A stretch of DNA of 14,190 bases from positions 1 through 14,190 of the forward strand of contig JAVCBZ010000013.1 of NCBI GenBank assembly GCA_030765735.1. Direction: 5' to 3'. The notes beneath the pieces are model-generated. The model saw only the letters and a program-made list of their open reading frames with translations. It had not been told where the DNA came from and did not search any database. How positions within the stretch are numbered: position 1 is the stretch's first letter; every line of letters begins with the position of its first letter. This document shows positions 1 to 6,819 of the stretch, in pieces. Source of the stretch: Candidatus Susulua stagnicola (GTDB lineage Bacteria > Omnitrophota > Gorgyraeia > Duberdicusellales > 4484-171). A program made the position numbers and the translations under genes.

Positions 1-134
1 CCGAATTTTTTACCAATAAGAGAGCTAACTTTTATAAAACCTTTGTCTGTGTGTAGGGTTTTATCTTCGGCTTTAATCATAAAGTTTCTTTTATCGTCGT
101 GATAAAGGAACATTAGGTCGTTTTGTTTTATCAT
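1..134 (-). CDS. trmI: tRNA (adenine-58-N1)-methyltransferase, N-terminal fragment
   Basis: The minus strand is open from an ATG at 132-134 to the window edge, giving 44 complete codons. The peptide starts MIKQNDLMFLYHDDKRNFMI and continues to THTDKG-like and SLIGKKFG segments. This matches the small N-terminal beta domain of the TrmI/GCD14 family: a 'GD.VLL..DDKR' strand, then 'H.D.G.I....LIGK.FG'. The family methylates N1 of A58 in the tRNA T-loop using SAM. The SAM-binding Rossmann domain lies outside the window, so the catalytic part cannot be checked. The gene is divergent from the phosphoglycerate-mutase-family gene at 200. The identification rests on one short domain and is therefore moderate. 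Confidence 0.68.
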   Translation of the reverse strand, partial: MIKQNDLMFLYHDDKRNFMIKAEDKTLHTDKGFIKVSSLIGKKF

Positions 135-141
135 AGTATAA

Positions 142-169
142 AATATATCACTATAAAAATATCTTGCAA
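142..169 (-). promoter_or_regulatory. Putative promoter of the trmI-like gene
   Basis: Reading the minus strand, TTGCAA (169-164), a 16-nt spacer and TATATT (147-142) sit just upstream of the ATG at 134. The -35 matches 4/6 of the sigma-70 consensus and the -10 matches 5/6. Transcription would begin only a few bases before the start codon, so the leader would be extremely short. The -35 hexamer is self-complementary and overlaps the proposed + strand promoter. Sequence match only. Confidence 0.4.
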
Positions 170-192
170 GTGTATATTCTTTGTATTAAACT
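164..192 (+). promoter_or_regulatory. Putative promoter of the PGM-family gene, sharing its -35 with the divergent promoter
   Basis: TTGCAA (164-169), a 17-nt spacer and TAAACT (187-192, 4/6 match) lie directly before the ATG at 200. The expected transcription start would be at about 199-200, at the start codon itself. No Shine-Dalgarno is visible before that ATG. Together these suggest a leaderless or near-leaderless transcript. The same palindromic TTGCAA serves as -35 for the opposite strand, so the two promoters could not easily be occupied at once. AT-rich DNA gives such matches easily, hence low confidence. Confidence 0.3.
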
Positions 193-199
193 TTTCTTT

Positions 200-1393
200 A
201 TGAAATATATTGTTGTTGTACCCGATGGCGTGGCTGATTACCCTATTGATATCTTAGGAGGGAAGACTCCTCTAGAAGTAGCAGATACACCTTTTATGGA
301 TTCTTTAGCTAAGAAAGGAGTTCTAGGTAGAGTTAAGACTATTCCTAGAGGATTCACTCCTTCTAGTGATGTAGCTAATCTTTCTTTATTGGGTTATGAC
401 CCTAAGATTTATTATACTGGTAGGGGACCGCTTGAAGCTGCAAATTTGGGAGTAGAGTTAGAGGAAAGAGATTTAGCTTTTCGCTGTAATTTTATTACTA
501 CTGCTGGAGGTAAACTTCATGATTATAGTGCTGGTCATATAACTGATAAGGAATCTAAAATTCTTATTGAACATATTAATAAAAATTTAGGTACAGATAA
601 TATTGAATTTTTCTTTGGAACTAGTTATCGCAATCTTATGGTTATTCGTGGAGGATTAGATTTAGGTTTAGAAAAAGTAAAATATTTTGCGCCTCATGAT
701 ATTATGGGTAAGGAAATATCTAAGCACTTACCTCAAGATAAAAATAGTAAAATTATTCTTGACCTTATGGAGCGTTCTAAAGATATTCTTAAATCAGATG
801 AGATAAATAAGGTTAGAGTAGATTTGGGAGAAAATCCTGCAAATATGATTTGGCTTTGGGGTTGCGGGTCTAAGCCAACTATGCCTTTTTTTGAAAGTGA
901 ATATAATCTTAAGGGTGCAGTTATATCAGCTGTAGATTTAATAAAAGGTATTGGTAGGATAGTAAGATTAAAAGTCTTAGATGTCCAAGGTGCTACCGGT
1001 TATTATGACACTAATTACTTGGGCAAAGCTGAGGCTGCGATTAAAGCATTAGAAGTTTGTGATTTTGCTTTTATACATATAGAGGCTACTGATGAAGCTG
1101 GCCATAATCAAGACTTACGAATGAAAATAGCTTGTCTTGAAAGAATAGATAAACTTATTGTTGGAACAGTGCTTAATAAGTTAGAGGGCAAAGATTTTCG
1201 AATTTTGGTTACTCCAGATCATCCTACTCCGATTAGTTTAAGGACACATACTGATGAACCGGTACCTTTTTTAATCTCTGGTTCAGGAATAGAGAAAGAT
1301 GAATTTTCTTCTTATTCTGAAAAAGAAGCTCAAAATAGTTCGCTTTACTTCGATAGAGGAGTAGATTTGTTAAAATATTTTCTTGCTAAATGA
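200..1393 (+). CDS. apgM: Archaeal-type phosphoglycerate mutase family protein (possible homoserine kinase)
   Basis: A 397-residue member of the alkaline-phosphatase superfamily, aPGAM branch. The frame is open upstream to a TTG at 164, but family N-termini begin at MKYIVVVPDG, so the ATG at 200 is chosen; it has no visible Shine-Dalgarno. Visible motifs are PDG with metal-ligand Asp9, the SSDVANLSLLGYDP segment carrying the likely nucleophile Ser56, TGRGPLEAANLG, HIEATDEAGHNQD with metal ligands around residue 300, and DHPTP followed by THTDEPVPF near the C-terminus. Classical members interconvert 3- and 2-phosphoglycerate. A branch of the family has been proposed to be homoserine kinase (TIGR02535-type models). 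The next full gene is aspartate kinase, which favours that second role. The family assignment is firm; the substrate is not. Confidence 0.85.
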   Translation: MKYIVVVPDGVADYPIDILGGKTPLEVADTPFMDSLAKKGVLGRVKTIPRGFTPSSDVANLSLLGYDPKIYYTGRGPLEAANLGVELEERDLAFRCNFITTAGGKLHDYSAGHITDKESKILIEHINKNLGTDNIEFFFGTSYRNLMVIRGGLDLGLEKVKYFAPHDIMGKEISKHLPQDKNSKIILDLMERSKDILKSDEINKVRVDLGENPANMIWLWGCGSKPTMPFFESEYNLKGAVISAVDLIKGIGRIVRLKVLDVQGATGYYDTNYLGKAEAAIKALEVCDFAFIHIEATDEAGHNQDLRMKIACLERIDKLIVGTVLNKLEGKDFRILVTPDHPTPISLRTHTDEPVPFLISGSGIEKDEFSSYSEKEAQNSSLYFDRGVDLLKYFLAK

Positions 1394-1527
1394 GCACAAT
1401 TCTTTTTATTTTAATTATTAGTTTATTTATTGGAGTTTATTTTGTTTATGGCCGATATGTAGGCAGAATTTTTGGTATTTTAGAAATGTTTGAATTTAGG
1501 AAATTAGTAAAATGTCGAAAAAAATAA
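1390..1527 (+). CDS. 45-aa single-helix membrane micro-ORF
   Basis: The ATG at 1390 overlaps the preceding stop in an ATGA junction. The frame runs 45 codons to TAA at 1525-1527, passing 16 nt into the lysC gene. The peptide begins MSTILFILIISLFIGVYFVY, a hydrophobic helix over residues 3-20, followed by GRYVGRIFGILEMFEFRKL and a basic tail, KCRKK. The layout suggests an inserted helix with a positive-inside cytoplasmic tail. It fills almost the whole gap between the two flanking genes and would couple their translation. There is no Shine-Dalgarno and no family I recognise. AT-rich DNA makes hydrophobic ORFs cheaply, so it may be chance. Confidence 0.5.
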   Translation: MSTILFILIISLFIGVYFVYGRYVGRIFGILEMFEFRKLVKCRKK

Positions 1528-2741
1528 AAAGTAAATTAATTGTTCAAAAATACGGTGGCAGTTCAATAGCTGATGTAGAAAAGTTAGAGAAAGTTGCACA
1601 GAGAATTATTTCTTATGCAAAAAAGGGTAACAGAGTAGTTGTAGTTATATCAGCGATGGGTGATACCACTGATGAGTTAGTTAAGTTAGCAAAAGAAATC
1701 AATCCTAATCCTTCAGAACGGGAGATGGATATGTTAATGTCAACAGGAGAGCAGATATCTTCTTCTTTGTTGACCATGGCAATTCATGAGAAAGGTTTAG
1801 GGGCTATATCATTTACTGGTTCTCAGGTAGGAATAATTACTGATACTTATCATACTCAAGCTCGAATTTTGAAAATAGAGACTGATCGGATAAAAAAAGA
1901 GTTAGCTAGAGGTAATATCGTTATTGTTGCTGGATTCCAAGGATTAAGTACTTCTTCGGAAATAACTACTTTAGGGCGTGGTGGTTCAGATTTAAGCGCA
2001 GTGGCTTTAGCCGTATCTTTAAAAGCAGATTTGTGTGAAATCTATGCAGATGTGGAAGGTATATATACTGCTGATCCTAGAATTGTTTTAGAAGCTAAGA
2101 AATTAAATAATATTACTTTTGATGAAATGCTTGAGCTTGCAGCTTTAGGTGCTCAAGTTATGCATACTAGAGCAATTGAAGTAGCAAAGAAATTTAATAT
2201 TCCGATACACGTAAGAGGGAGTTTTACTGAAAAGGAGGGAACAATAATTATGAAAAAAACACCAAATATAGAGGCACCAGTAGTAAGAGGCATAACTCTT
2301 ACTAGCAATGAAGCAAAATTAACTTTATGTGATGTGCCTGATAAGCCAGGGATTGCGGCTCATTTATTTAATGAGTTAGCCCGACAAAACATTAATGTAG
2401 ATATGATTGTTCAGAATGTAAGTCACAAAAAAATAACAGATATTTCTTTTACTGTACCCAAAAGTAATCTCATTAAGGCTCTTAAAATTTCAAATAGTAT
2501 TTCTAAGAGTATTGGGATTGGGAAAGTTGTCTCAGATGAAACTATAGCTAAAGTTTCTATAGTTGGTGTTGGAATGAAATCTCATTCTGGAGTAGCAGCT
2601 AAATGTTTTTCTGTTTTAGCAAAGAATAAGATTAATGTTGATATGATTTCAACTTCAGAGATTAGTATCTCTTGTGTAATCAATAAAGGCGTTGGCAAAA
2701 AAGCATTAAAAGCTCTTCACAAAGGATTTAAATTAGGATAA
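1512..2741 (+). CDS. lysC: Aspartate kinase
   Basis: A 409-residue monofunctional aspartokinase, catalysing ATP-dependent phosphorylation of L-aspartate, the first step toward lysine, threonine and methionine. The N-terminal amino-acid-kinase domain shows KYGGSS (residues 13-18), VVVVISAMGDTTDEL, the STGEQ segment, TTLGRGGSDLSAVALA and DVEGIYTADPR. Two C-terminal ACT domains cover about 257-335 and 344-405. The first has the ligand-type motif DVPDKPGIAAHLF and INVDMI; the second has SHSGVAAKCF and INVDMIS. This layout is typical of enzymes inhibited by lysine and/or threonine. Length is normal for the alpha-type subunit. Only a weak AGGA lies upstream, so translational coupling with the overlapping micro-ORF is plausible. 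Confidence 0.96.
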   Translation: MSKKIKSKLIVQKYGGSSIADVEKLEKVAQRIISYAKKGNRVVVVISAMGDTTDELVKLAKEINPNPSEREMDMLMSTGEQISSSLLTMAIHEKGLGAISFTGSQVGIITDTYHTQARILKIETDRIKKELARGNIVIVAGFQGLSTSSEITTLGRGGSDLSAVALAVSLKADLCEIYADVEGIYTADPRIVLEAKKLNNITFDEMLELAALGAQVMHTRAIEVAKKFNIPIHVRGSFTEKEGTIIMKKTPNIEAPVVRGITLTSNEAKLTLCDVPDKPGIAAHLFNELARQNINVDMIVQNVSHKKITDISFTVPKSNLIKALKISNSISKSIGIGKVVSDETIAKVSIVGVGMKSHSGVAAKCFSVLAKNKINVDMISTSEISISCVINKGVGKKALKALHKGFKLG

Positions 2742-2771
2742 ACTAAAGATATAATAAAGGAATACAATTAA

Positions 2772-4340
2772 ATGCAAAAAGTATATATTTATGACACTAC
2801 TCTAAGAGATGGAACCCAAACTGAAGGGATATCTTTAAGCTGTAAGGATAAGATCAATATTGCTAAAAAGTTAGATGATTTTGGTGTTGATTTTATTGAA
2901 GGTGGCTGGCCATTTTCTAATCCTAAAGATAAAGAATTTTTTGATTATTTTAAAAATAATCCTTTAAAAAAGAGTAAGCTTGTTCCTTTTGGCTCTACTG
3001 CTCATCCTTCAAAGCCAGCTAGTGAGGATAAGAATCTTATTAGCTTGCTTGATTCAGAAACTGAGTATGTTACTATTTTTGGTAAAACTTGGGATCTACA
3101 TGTAAATGATATTTTAAGAATAAAATTAGAAGATAATATTAGAATTATTTCTGATAGTGTAGCCTTCTTAAACAAGAACGGTAAAAAAGTTTTCTATGAT
3201 GCCGAACATTTTTTTGATGGTTATAAAGCTAACCCTGATTATGCTTTAAAGACAGTTCAAGCAGCTATAAAAGCTGGAGCAGAACTGGTTGTTTTTTGTG
3301 ATACTAATGGTGGAATGCTACCTAGTGAAATTAAAACCATTGTTCAAGAAGTAAAGAGTAAGCTTTCTATAGATAAATTTGGCATACATTGCCATAATGA
3401 TTTTGGAGTAGCAGTAGCAAATTCTATAATTAGTGTAGACCAAGGATGTATACATATTCAAGGGACCATAAATGGTTATGGGGAGAGATGCGGGAATGCA
3501 GATTTAGTGTCGATAATCAGCATATTGCAATTAAGAATTGGTAAGAGTGTTGTATCAGCTAAAAATTTAGCTGAAATAACTCATTTATCTCGTTTTGTAA
3601 GTGAGGTTTGTAATATGGCCCATCGTGATAATTATCCTTTTGTTGGGCGAAGTGCTTTTGCTCATAAGGGAGGAATTCATATTGATGCTGTAATTAAAAA
3701 TCCTCGAGCTTATGAGAATATTGATCCGGGTTTAGTAGGCAACAAGAGAAAATTTGTTGTTTCTGAATTAGCTGGAAAATCTACTTTAGTATTAAAAGCT
3801 AAAGAATTAGAGTTTGATTTAGATAAGAAGTCGGATAAAGCTAAAAATTTGCATAAACTTATTCAAAACTTAGAAAAAGAAGGATATCAGTTTGAAGCTG
3901 CTGAAGGATCTTTTAAACTATTGCTTCAAAAGGAATTTAAAAACCATAAAAACTTTTTTGATTTATTAGGTTTTAAAGTTGTTGTTGAGAAGAAAGAAGA
4001 TAACAAATTAGTTTCAGAAGCTTTAATAAAATTAAAAATTAATGGAAAAGAAGAACATATTTCTTCTTTAGGTGATGGTCCAGTTAATGCTTTAGATAAT
4101 GCTTTAAGAAAAGCTTTGTCTAAATTTCATCCTACTCTTTCTAAGATGCACCTTACTGATTTTAAAGTTAGGGTTTTAGATGAAAAAGGAGGAACTACAG
4201 CAAAGGTTAGAGTTTTAATTGAGTCTCAAGATGAAGGAGATAGTTGGTCAACTATTGGTGTTTCTGAGAATATCATTGAGGCATCTTGGCAGGCTTTAGC
4301 TGATAGTGTCGAATATAAGCTACTTAAAGACTTAAAATAG
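2772..4340 (+). CDS. cimA: (R)-citramalate synthase
   Basis: A 522-residue member of the DRE-TIM metallolyase (isopropylmalate/citramalate synthase) family. It condenses pyruvate with acetyl-CoA to citramalate, the threonine-independent entry to isoleucine. It opens with YDTTLRDGTQTEG (DRDG-type metal site, Asp13), then IEGGWPFSNPKD, CDTNGGMLP, HCHNDFGVAVANS (metal His206/His208) and NGYGERCGNADL. The C-terminal third, from about residue 390, is a LeuA-type dimerised regulatory domain with SLGDGPVNALDNALR. The TQTEG variant and GGWPFSNPKD, rather than DGEQAPG and AGFP in the leuA here, place it with the long CimA/CimA-like group (TIGR00977-type). AAAGGA at 2756-2761 is the ribosome site. It is 30 nt downstream of lysC and followed at once by a terminator. 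Confidence 0.92.
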   Translation: MQKVYIYDTTLRDGTQTEGISLSCKDKINIAKKLDDFGVDFIEGGWPFSNPKDKEFFDYFKNNPLKKSKLVPFGSTAHPSKPASEDKNLISLLDSETEYVTIFGKTWDLHVNDILRIKLEDNIRIISDSVAFLNKNGKKVFYDAEHFFDGYKANPDYALKTVQAAIKAGAELVVFCDTNGGMLPSEIKTIVQEVKSKLSIDKFGIHCHNDFGVAVANSIISVDQGCIHIQGTINGYGERCGNADLVSIISILQLRIGKSVVSAKNLAEITHLSRFVSEVCNMAHRDNYPFVGRSAFAHKGGIHIDAVIKNPRAYENIDPGLVGNKRKFVVSELAGKSTLVLKAKELEFDLDKKSDKAKNLHKLIQNLEKEGYQFEAAEGSFKLLLQKEFKNHKNFFDLLGFKVVVEKKEDNKLVSEALIKLKINGKEEHISSLGDGPVNALDNALRKALSKFHPTLSKMHLTDFKVRVLDEKGGTTAKVRVLIESQDEGDSWSTIGVSENIIEASWQALADSVEYKLLKDLK

Positions 4341-4359
4341 AGAGGTTAAGCCTCTTTTT
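4337..4359 (+). terminator. Rho-independent terminator after cimA
   Basis: AGAGG (4341-4345) pairs with CCTCT (4351-4355) across a 5-nt loop, followed by a run of T to 4359. An A-rich stretch before the stem can extend pairing into the T-run. It lies directly after the cimA stop and separates that operon from the independently promoted ilv operon. Confidence 0.75.
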
Positions 4360-4411
4360 ATCCTTAACAATATAAAAATAATAATAGAAAAAAGAAGGTT
4401 TAATTTCATTG

Positions 4412-4439
4412 TTGTTTTTTTGGGAGCCAATGATATAAT
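4412..4439 (+). promoter_or_regulatory. Extended -10 promoter of the ilvB operon
   Basis: TATAAT at 4434-4439 is a perfect -10 and is preceded by TG at the extended position (TGATATAAT, 4431-4439). A weak -35, TTGTTT (4412-4417), sits 16 nt upstream; the extended -10 would compensate. The start of transcription would be about 4444-4447, exactly where the first strand of the structured leader begins. It follows the cimA terminator by about 50 bases, so the ilv operon has its own promoter. Confidence 0.72.
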
Positions 4440-4443
4440 TTAG

Positions 4444-4572
4444 ATTACTATGTATCCAATTTTTGCAAAGCAAAGATGCCCGAAGGGCAATATTGGATTC
4501 AGCGTAAGTAATAGTTTGGAAGCAGGCGGTTTGCTAAAAATATAAAGTAATAAAAGCAGTATGAACTATTGT
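4444..4572 (+). promoter_or_regulatory. Structured cis-regulatory leader RNA of ilvB (candidate ilvB-OMG-like element)
   Basis: The 5' part folds by inspection into nested perfect stems. P1 is ATTACT (4444-4449) with AGTAAT (4507-4512). P2 is ATCCAAT (4454-4460) with ATTGGAT (4492-4498). Inside P2 are two triloop hairpins: TTTGC-AAA-GCAAA (4462-4474) and TGCCC-GAA-GGGCA (4477-4489). A further small hairpin pairs AGCA (4521-4524) with TGCT (4532-4535). The 3' strand of P1 can instead pair with the region just before the start codon: AATAGTT (4510-4516) with AACTATT (4564-4570). There is no U-run after any stem and no Shine-Dalgarno before the ilvB ATG, so translational control is more likely than transcription termination. 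From memory, an 'ilvB-OMG' motif was reported upstream of ilvB in Omnitrophota; identity with it is unverified. The ligand is unknown. Confidence 0.68.
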
Positions 4573-4581
4573 AGATAAACG

Positions 4582-6258
4582 ATGAAAGGTGCTAAAATAC
4601 TATTAGAAAGCTTAATTCGTGAAGGGGTAGAGGTAATCTTTGGTTATCCTGGGGGAACAGTTATACCTATATTTGATTGCTTATATGATTCCCCGATAAA
4701 ATTTATCGTAACTCGTCATGAACAGGCAGCTGCTCATGCTGCTGATGGTTATGCTCGTTCTACTGGTAAGGTTGGGGTTTGCTTGTCTACTTCTGGGCCA
4801 GGAGCTACTAACTTAATTACTGGTATTGCTACTGCTCACATGGATTCAGTGCCAATTATTGCAATAACTGGTCAGGTAAAAACATCTTTAATTGGTAATG
4901 ATGCTTTTCAAGAAGCAGATGTTACTGGAGTAACTCGTTCTGTATCAAAGTATAATTATTTAGTAAAAGATGTTAAAGATCTTGCTTATACTATAAAAGA
5001 AGCTTTTTATATAGCTAGTACTGGAAGACCAGGCCCAGTAGTTATAGATTTGCCAGTTGATATACAAATTCAAGATACAGATTTTAATTATCCTGAAAAA
5101 ATAGAAATGAGGAGCTATAATCCTACTTGTTATGGCCATCCGGGCCAGATAAAAAAAGCCTTAAAGCTAATTTATAAATCTAAGAAGCCGGTAATTATTG
5201 CTGGTGGAGGAATTTTAATTTCAGAAGCCAGTAATGAACTTTTGAAGTTTGTTGGAAAAACTAAAATTCCTGTTTCTACTACTCTTATGGGCTTAGGAGC
5301 ATTTCCAGCTACAAATGATTTATTTTTAGGTATGCCAGGAATGCATGGTACTGTTTATGCTAACTTGGCTATTACTGAGAGCGATCTTTTAATTTCAGTT
5401 GGGTCACGTTTTGATGATAGAGTTACTGGTAAGCTTGATGCTTTTGCTCCTGAGGCAAAGATAATTCATGTTGATATCGATCCGACTTCAATAAGCAAGA
5501 ATATAAAAGTAGATGTTCCTATTGTTGGAGATGCTAAAAATGTTTTAGGCCAACTTATTGAAGAAATGGATGAGTCTAAACTTTTAGATTTAAGTAAGTG
5601 GCATAAAAGAATAGAAGGTTGGAAGAAGAAAAATCCACTTGCTTATAAGAAACATAACAGTGGTAAGATTAAACCTCAGCATGTTATTGAAGAAATTTAT
5701 AAGCAGACTAAGGGAGAAGCTATTATTGTTACTGAAGTAGGGCAAAATCAGATGTGGGCAGCTCAATTTTATAAGTATGATCATCCACGTCAATTTTTGT
5801 CTAGTGGAGGATTAGGAACTATGGGCTATGGTTTTCCAGCATCAATTGGTGCAAAAGTAGCTAATCCTAAAAAGGAAGTAATTTTAATAGCTGGAGATGG
5901 CTCAATACAAATGAATATTCAAGAGTTAGCTACTTTAAGCACTTACAACATAAATGTAAAGATGATTATCTTAAATAATGGTTATTTGGGAATGGTAAGG
6001 CAATGGCAAGAACTTTTTTACGATCGACGTTATTCAGGAACGACTTTGAAGAATCCTGATTTTGTTAAAGTTGCCCAAGGCTATGGGATTAAAGGCATTA
6101 AAATTGAGAAGATTAGTGAAGTAGAAGAGTCAGTTAAAAAAATTCTTTTAGCTAAGACACCAGTTATGGCTGACTTTAGAATTGAGCCTGAAGAGAATGT
6201 ATTTCCAATGGTTCCTGCTGGTGAAGCAATTAATAGAATGATAGGGGGAATGGCTTAA
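4582..6258 (+). CDS. ilvB: Acetolactate synthase large (catalytic) subunit
   Basis: A 558-residue ThDP-dependent acetohydroxyacid synthase that condenses two pyruvates to acetolactate (valine/leucine) or pyruvate with 2-oxobutyrate to acetohydroxybutyrate (isoleucine). The N-terminal PYR domain has GYPGGTVIP and VTRHEQAAAHAADGYAR with catalytic Glu47, then TSGPGATNL and the GNDAFQEADV region. The middle FAD-type domain includes LMGLGAFPA, GMHGT and GSRFDDRVTGK. The C-terminal PP domain has the Mg-ThDP motif GDGS (438-441) with the matching NNGYLGMVRQWQ about 27 residues on. Length is normal. No Shine-Dalgarno is visible upstream, fitting control through the structured leader. It is first in the ilvB-ilvN-ilvC-leuA run; the regulatory subunit follows 84 nt later. 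Confidence 0.97.
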   Translation: MKGAKILLESLIREGVEVIFGYPGGTVIPIFDCLYDSPIKFIVTRHEQAAAHAADGYARSTGKVGVCLSTSGPGATNLITGIATAHMDSVPIIAITGQVKTSLIGNDAFQEADVTGVTRSVSKYNYLVKDVKDLAYTIKEAFYIASTGRPGPVVIDLPVDIQIQDTDFNYPEKIEMRSYNPTCYGHPGQIKKALKLIYKSKKPVIIAGGGILISEASNELLKFVGKTKIPVSTTLMGLGAFPATNDLFLGMPGMHGTVYANLAITESDLLISVGSRFDDRVTGKLDAFAPEAKIIHVDIDPTSISKNIKVDVPIVGDAKNVLGQLIEEMDESKLLDLSKWHKRIEGWKKKNPLAYKKHNSGKIKPQHVIEEIYKQTKGEAIIVTEVGQNQMWAAQFYKYDHPRQFLSSGGLGTMGYGFPASIGAKVANPKKEVILIAGDGSIQMNIQELATLSTYNINVKMIILNNGYLGMVRQWQELFYDRRYSGTTLKNPDFVKVAQGYGIKGIKIEKISEVEESVKKILLAKTPVMADFRIEPEENVFPMVPAGEAINRMIGGMA

Positions 6259-6268
6259 GGATAGAGAA

Positions 6269-6321
6269 CAGAGGTCAGAGGTCAGAGGTCAGAGGTCAGA
6301 AATTAAAAATCTGATTTCTGA
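6269..6321 (+). repeat. Heptamer array CAGAGGT x4 plus variant, with hairpin, between ilvB and ilvN
   Basis: CAGAGGT is repeated perfectly four times (6269-6296) and followed by a degenerate fifth unit CAGAAAT (6297-6303). The end of the array forms one arm of an inverted repeat: TCAGAAAT (6296-6303) with ATTTCTGA (6314-6321), 8 bp with a 10-nt loop. It lies wholly between the ilvB stop and the ilvN start. It could act as a processing or stability hairpin in the mRNA; that is inference. Confidence 0.85.
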
Positions 6322-6342
6322 ATTGGAGAAATAGAGCGAACA

Positions 6343-6816
6343 ATGAGACATACTATACAAGCTTTAGTTGAAAATAGATTTGGAGTTTTAGCAAGAGTTG
6401 CTTCTTTGTTTAGTGCTCGAGGATATAATATTGAATCTTTAGCAGTAGGTGAGACTCACGACCCTACAGTTTCTTGTATGACTATAGTAGCTAATGCTGA
6501 GGATGAGAGAATATTAGAGCAGATAAAGAAACAACTTAATAAACTTATCGATGTAATCATTGTAATTGATTTTACTCATCGAGATTATGTTGATAGAGAT
6601 TTAATTTTAATTAAAATATTAAATAATGATGGAAACAAAAAAGCTATAGAAAAATTAGTTAAAAAATTTCCAGTAAAAATTATTAATAAAACTGAAAAAG
6701 ATTTTCTTTTAGAAATTTGTTCTAGTCGTCATCAGGAAGATGAGATTTTGAAACAACTAAAGAGTTTAGGAATAAAGGAATTAGTGAGAACTGGTAGAAT
6801 TGCAATAAGTAAATAG
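6343..6816 (+). CDS. ilvN: Acetolactate synthase small (regulatory) subunit
   Basis: A 157-residue regulatory partner of IlvB. The N-terminal ACT domain shows HTIQALVENRFGVLARVASL (residues 3-22), with the asparagine/glycine turn that forms the valine-binding site in the family, followed by ARGYNIESLAVGETHD. The C-terminal half (about 78-157) matches the ACT-like domain of the 157-170-residue class, including HRDYVDRDLILIKI and the closing VRTGRIAISK. Family knowledge: it raises catalytic activity and confers valine feedback inhibition. The ATG is the first in frame and matches family N-termini; the Shine-Dalgarno is weak (AGAG at 6333-6336). It lies 67 nt upstream of ilvC. Confidence 0.95.
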   Translation: MRHTIQALVENRFGVLARVASLFSARGYNIESLAVGETHDPTVSCMTIVANAEDERILEQIKKQLNKLIDVIIVIDFTHRDYVDRDLILIKILNNDGNKKAIEKLVKKFPVKIINKTEKDFLLEICSSRHQEDEILKQLKSLGIKELVRTGRIAISK

Positions 6817-6819
6817 AAG

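Noticed and set aside
164..199. Upstream TTG start adding 12 residues to the PGM-family protein.
   Set aside because: Family members begin at MKYIVVVPDG; the added residues match nothing, have no ribosome site, and overlap the proposed promoter.
4450..4545. A 31-codon ORF (start MYPIFAKQRC) in the ilvB leader, considered as an attenuator leader peptide.
   Set aside because: There is no Shine-Dalgarno, the ATG would be within a few nt of +1, the peptide is not enriched in Leu/Ile/Val codon runs, and it runs straight through the stems. A 31-codon open frame is not surprising by chance.
5590..5793. Minus-strand ORF of 67 codons inside ilvB.
   Set aside because: It lies fully antisense to a certain gene, shows no motif, and has no ribosome site; a shadow frame.
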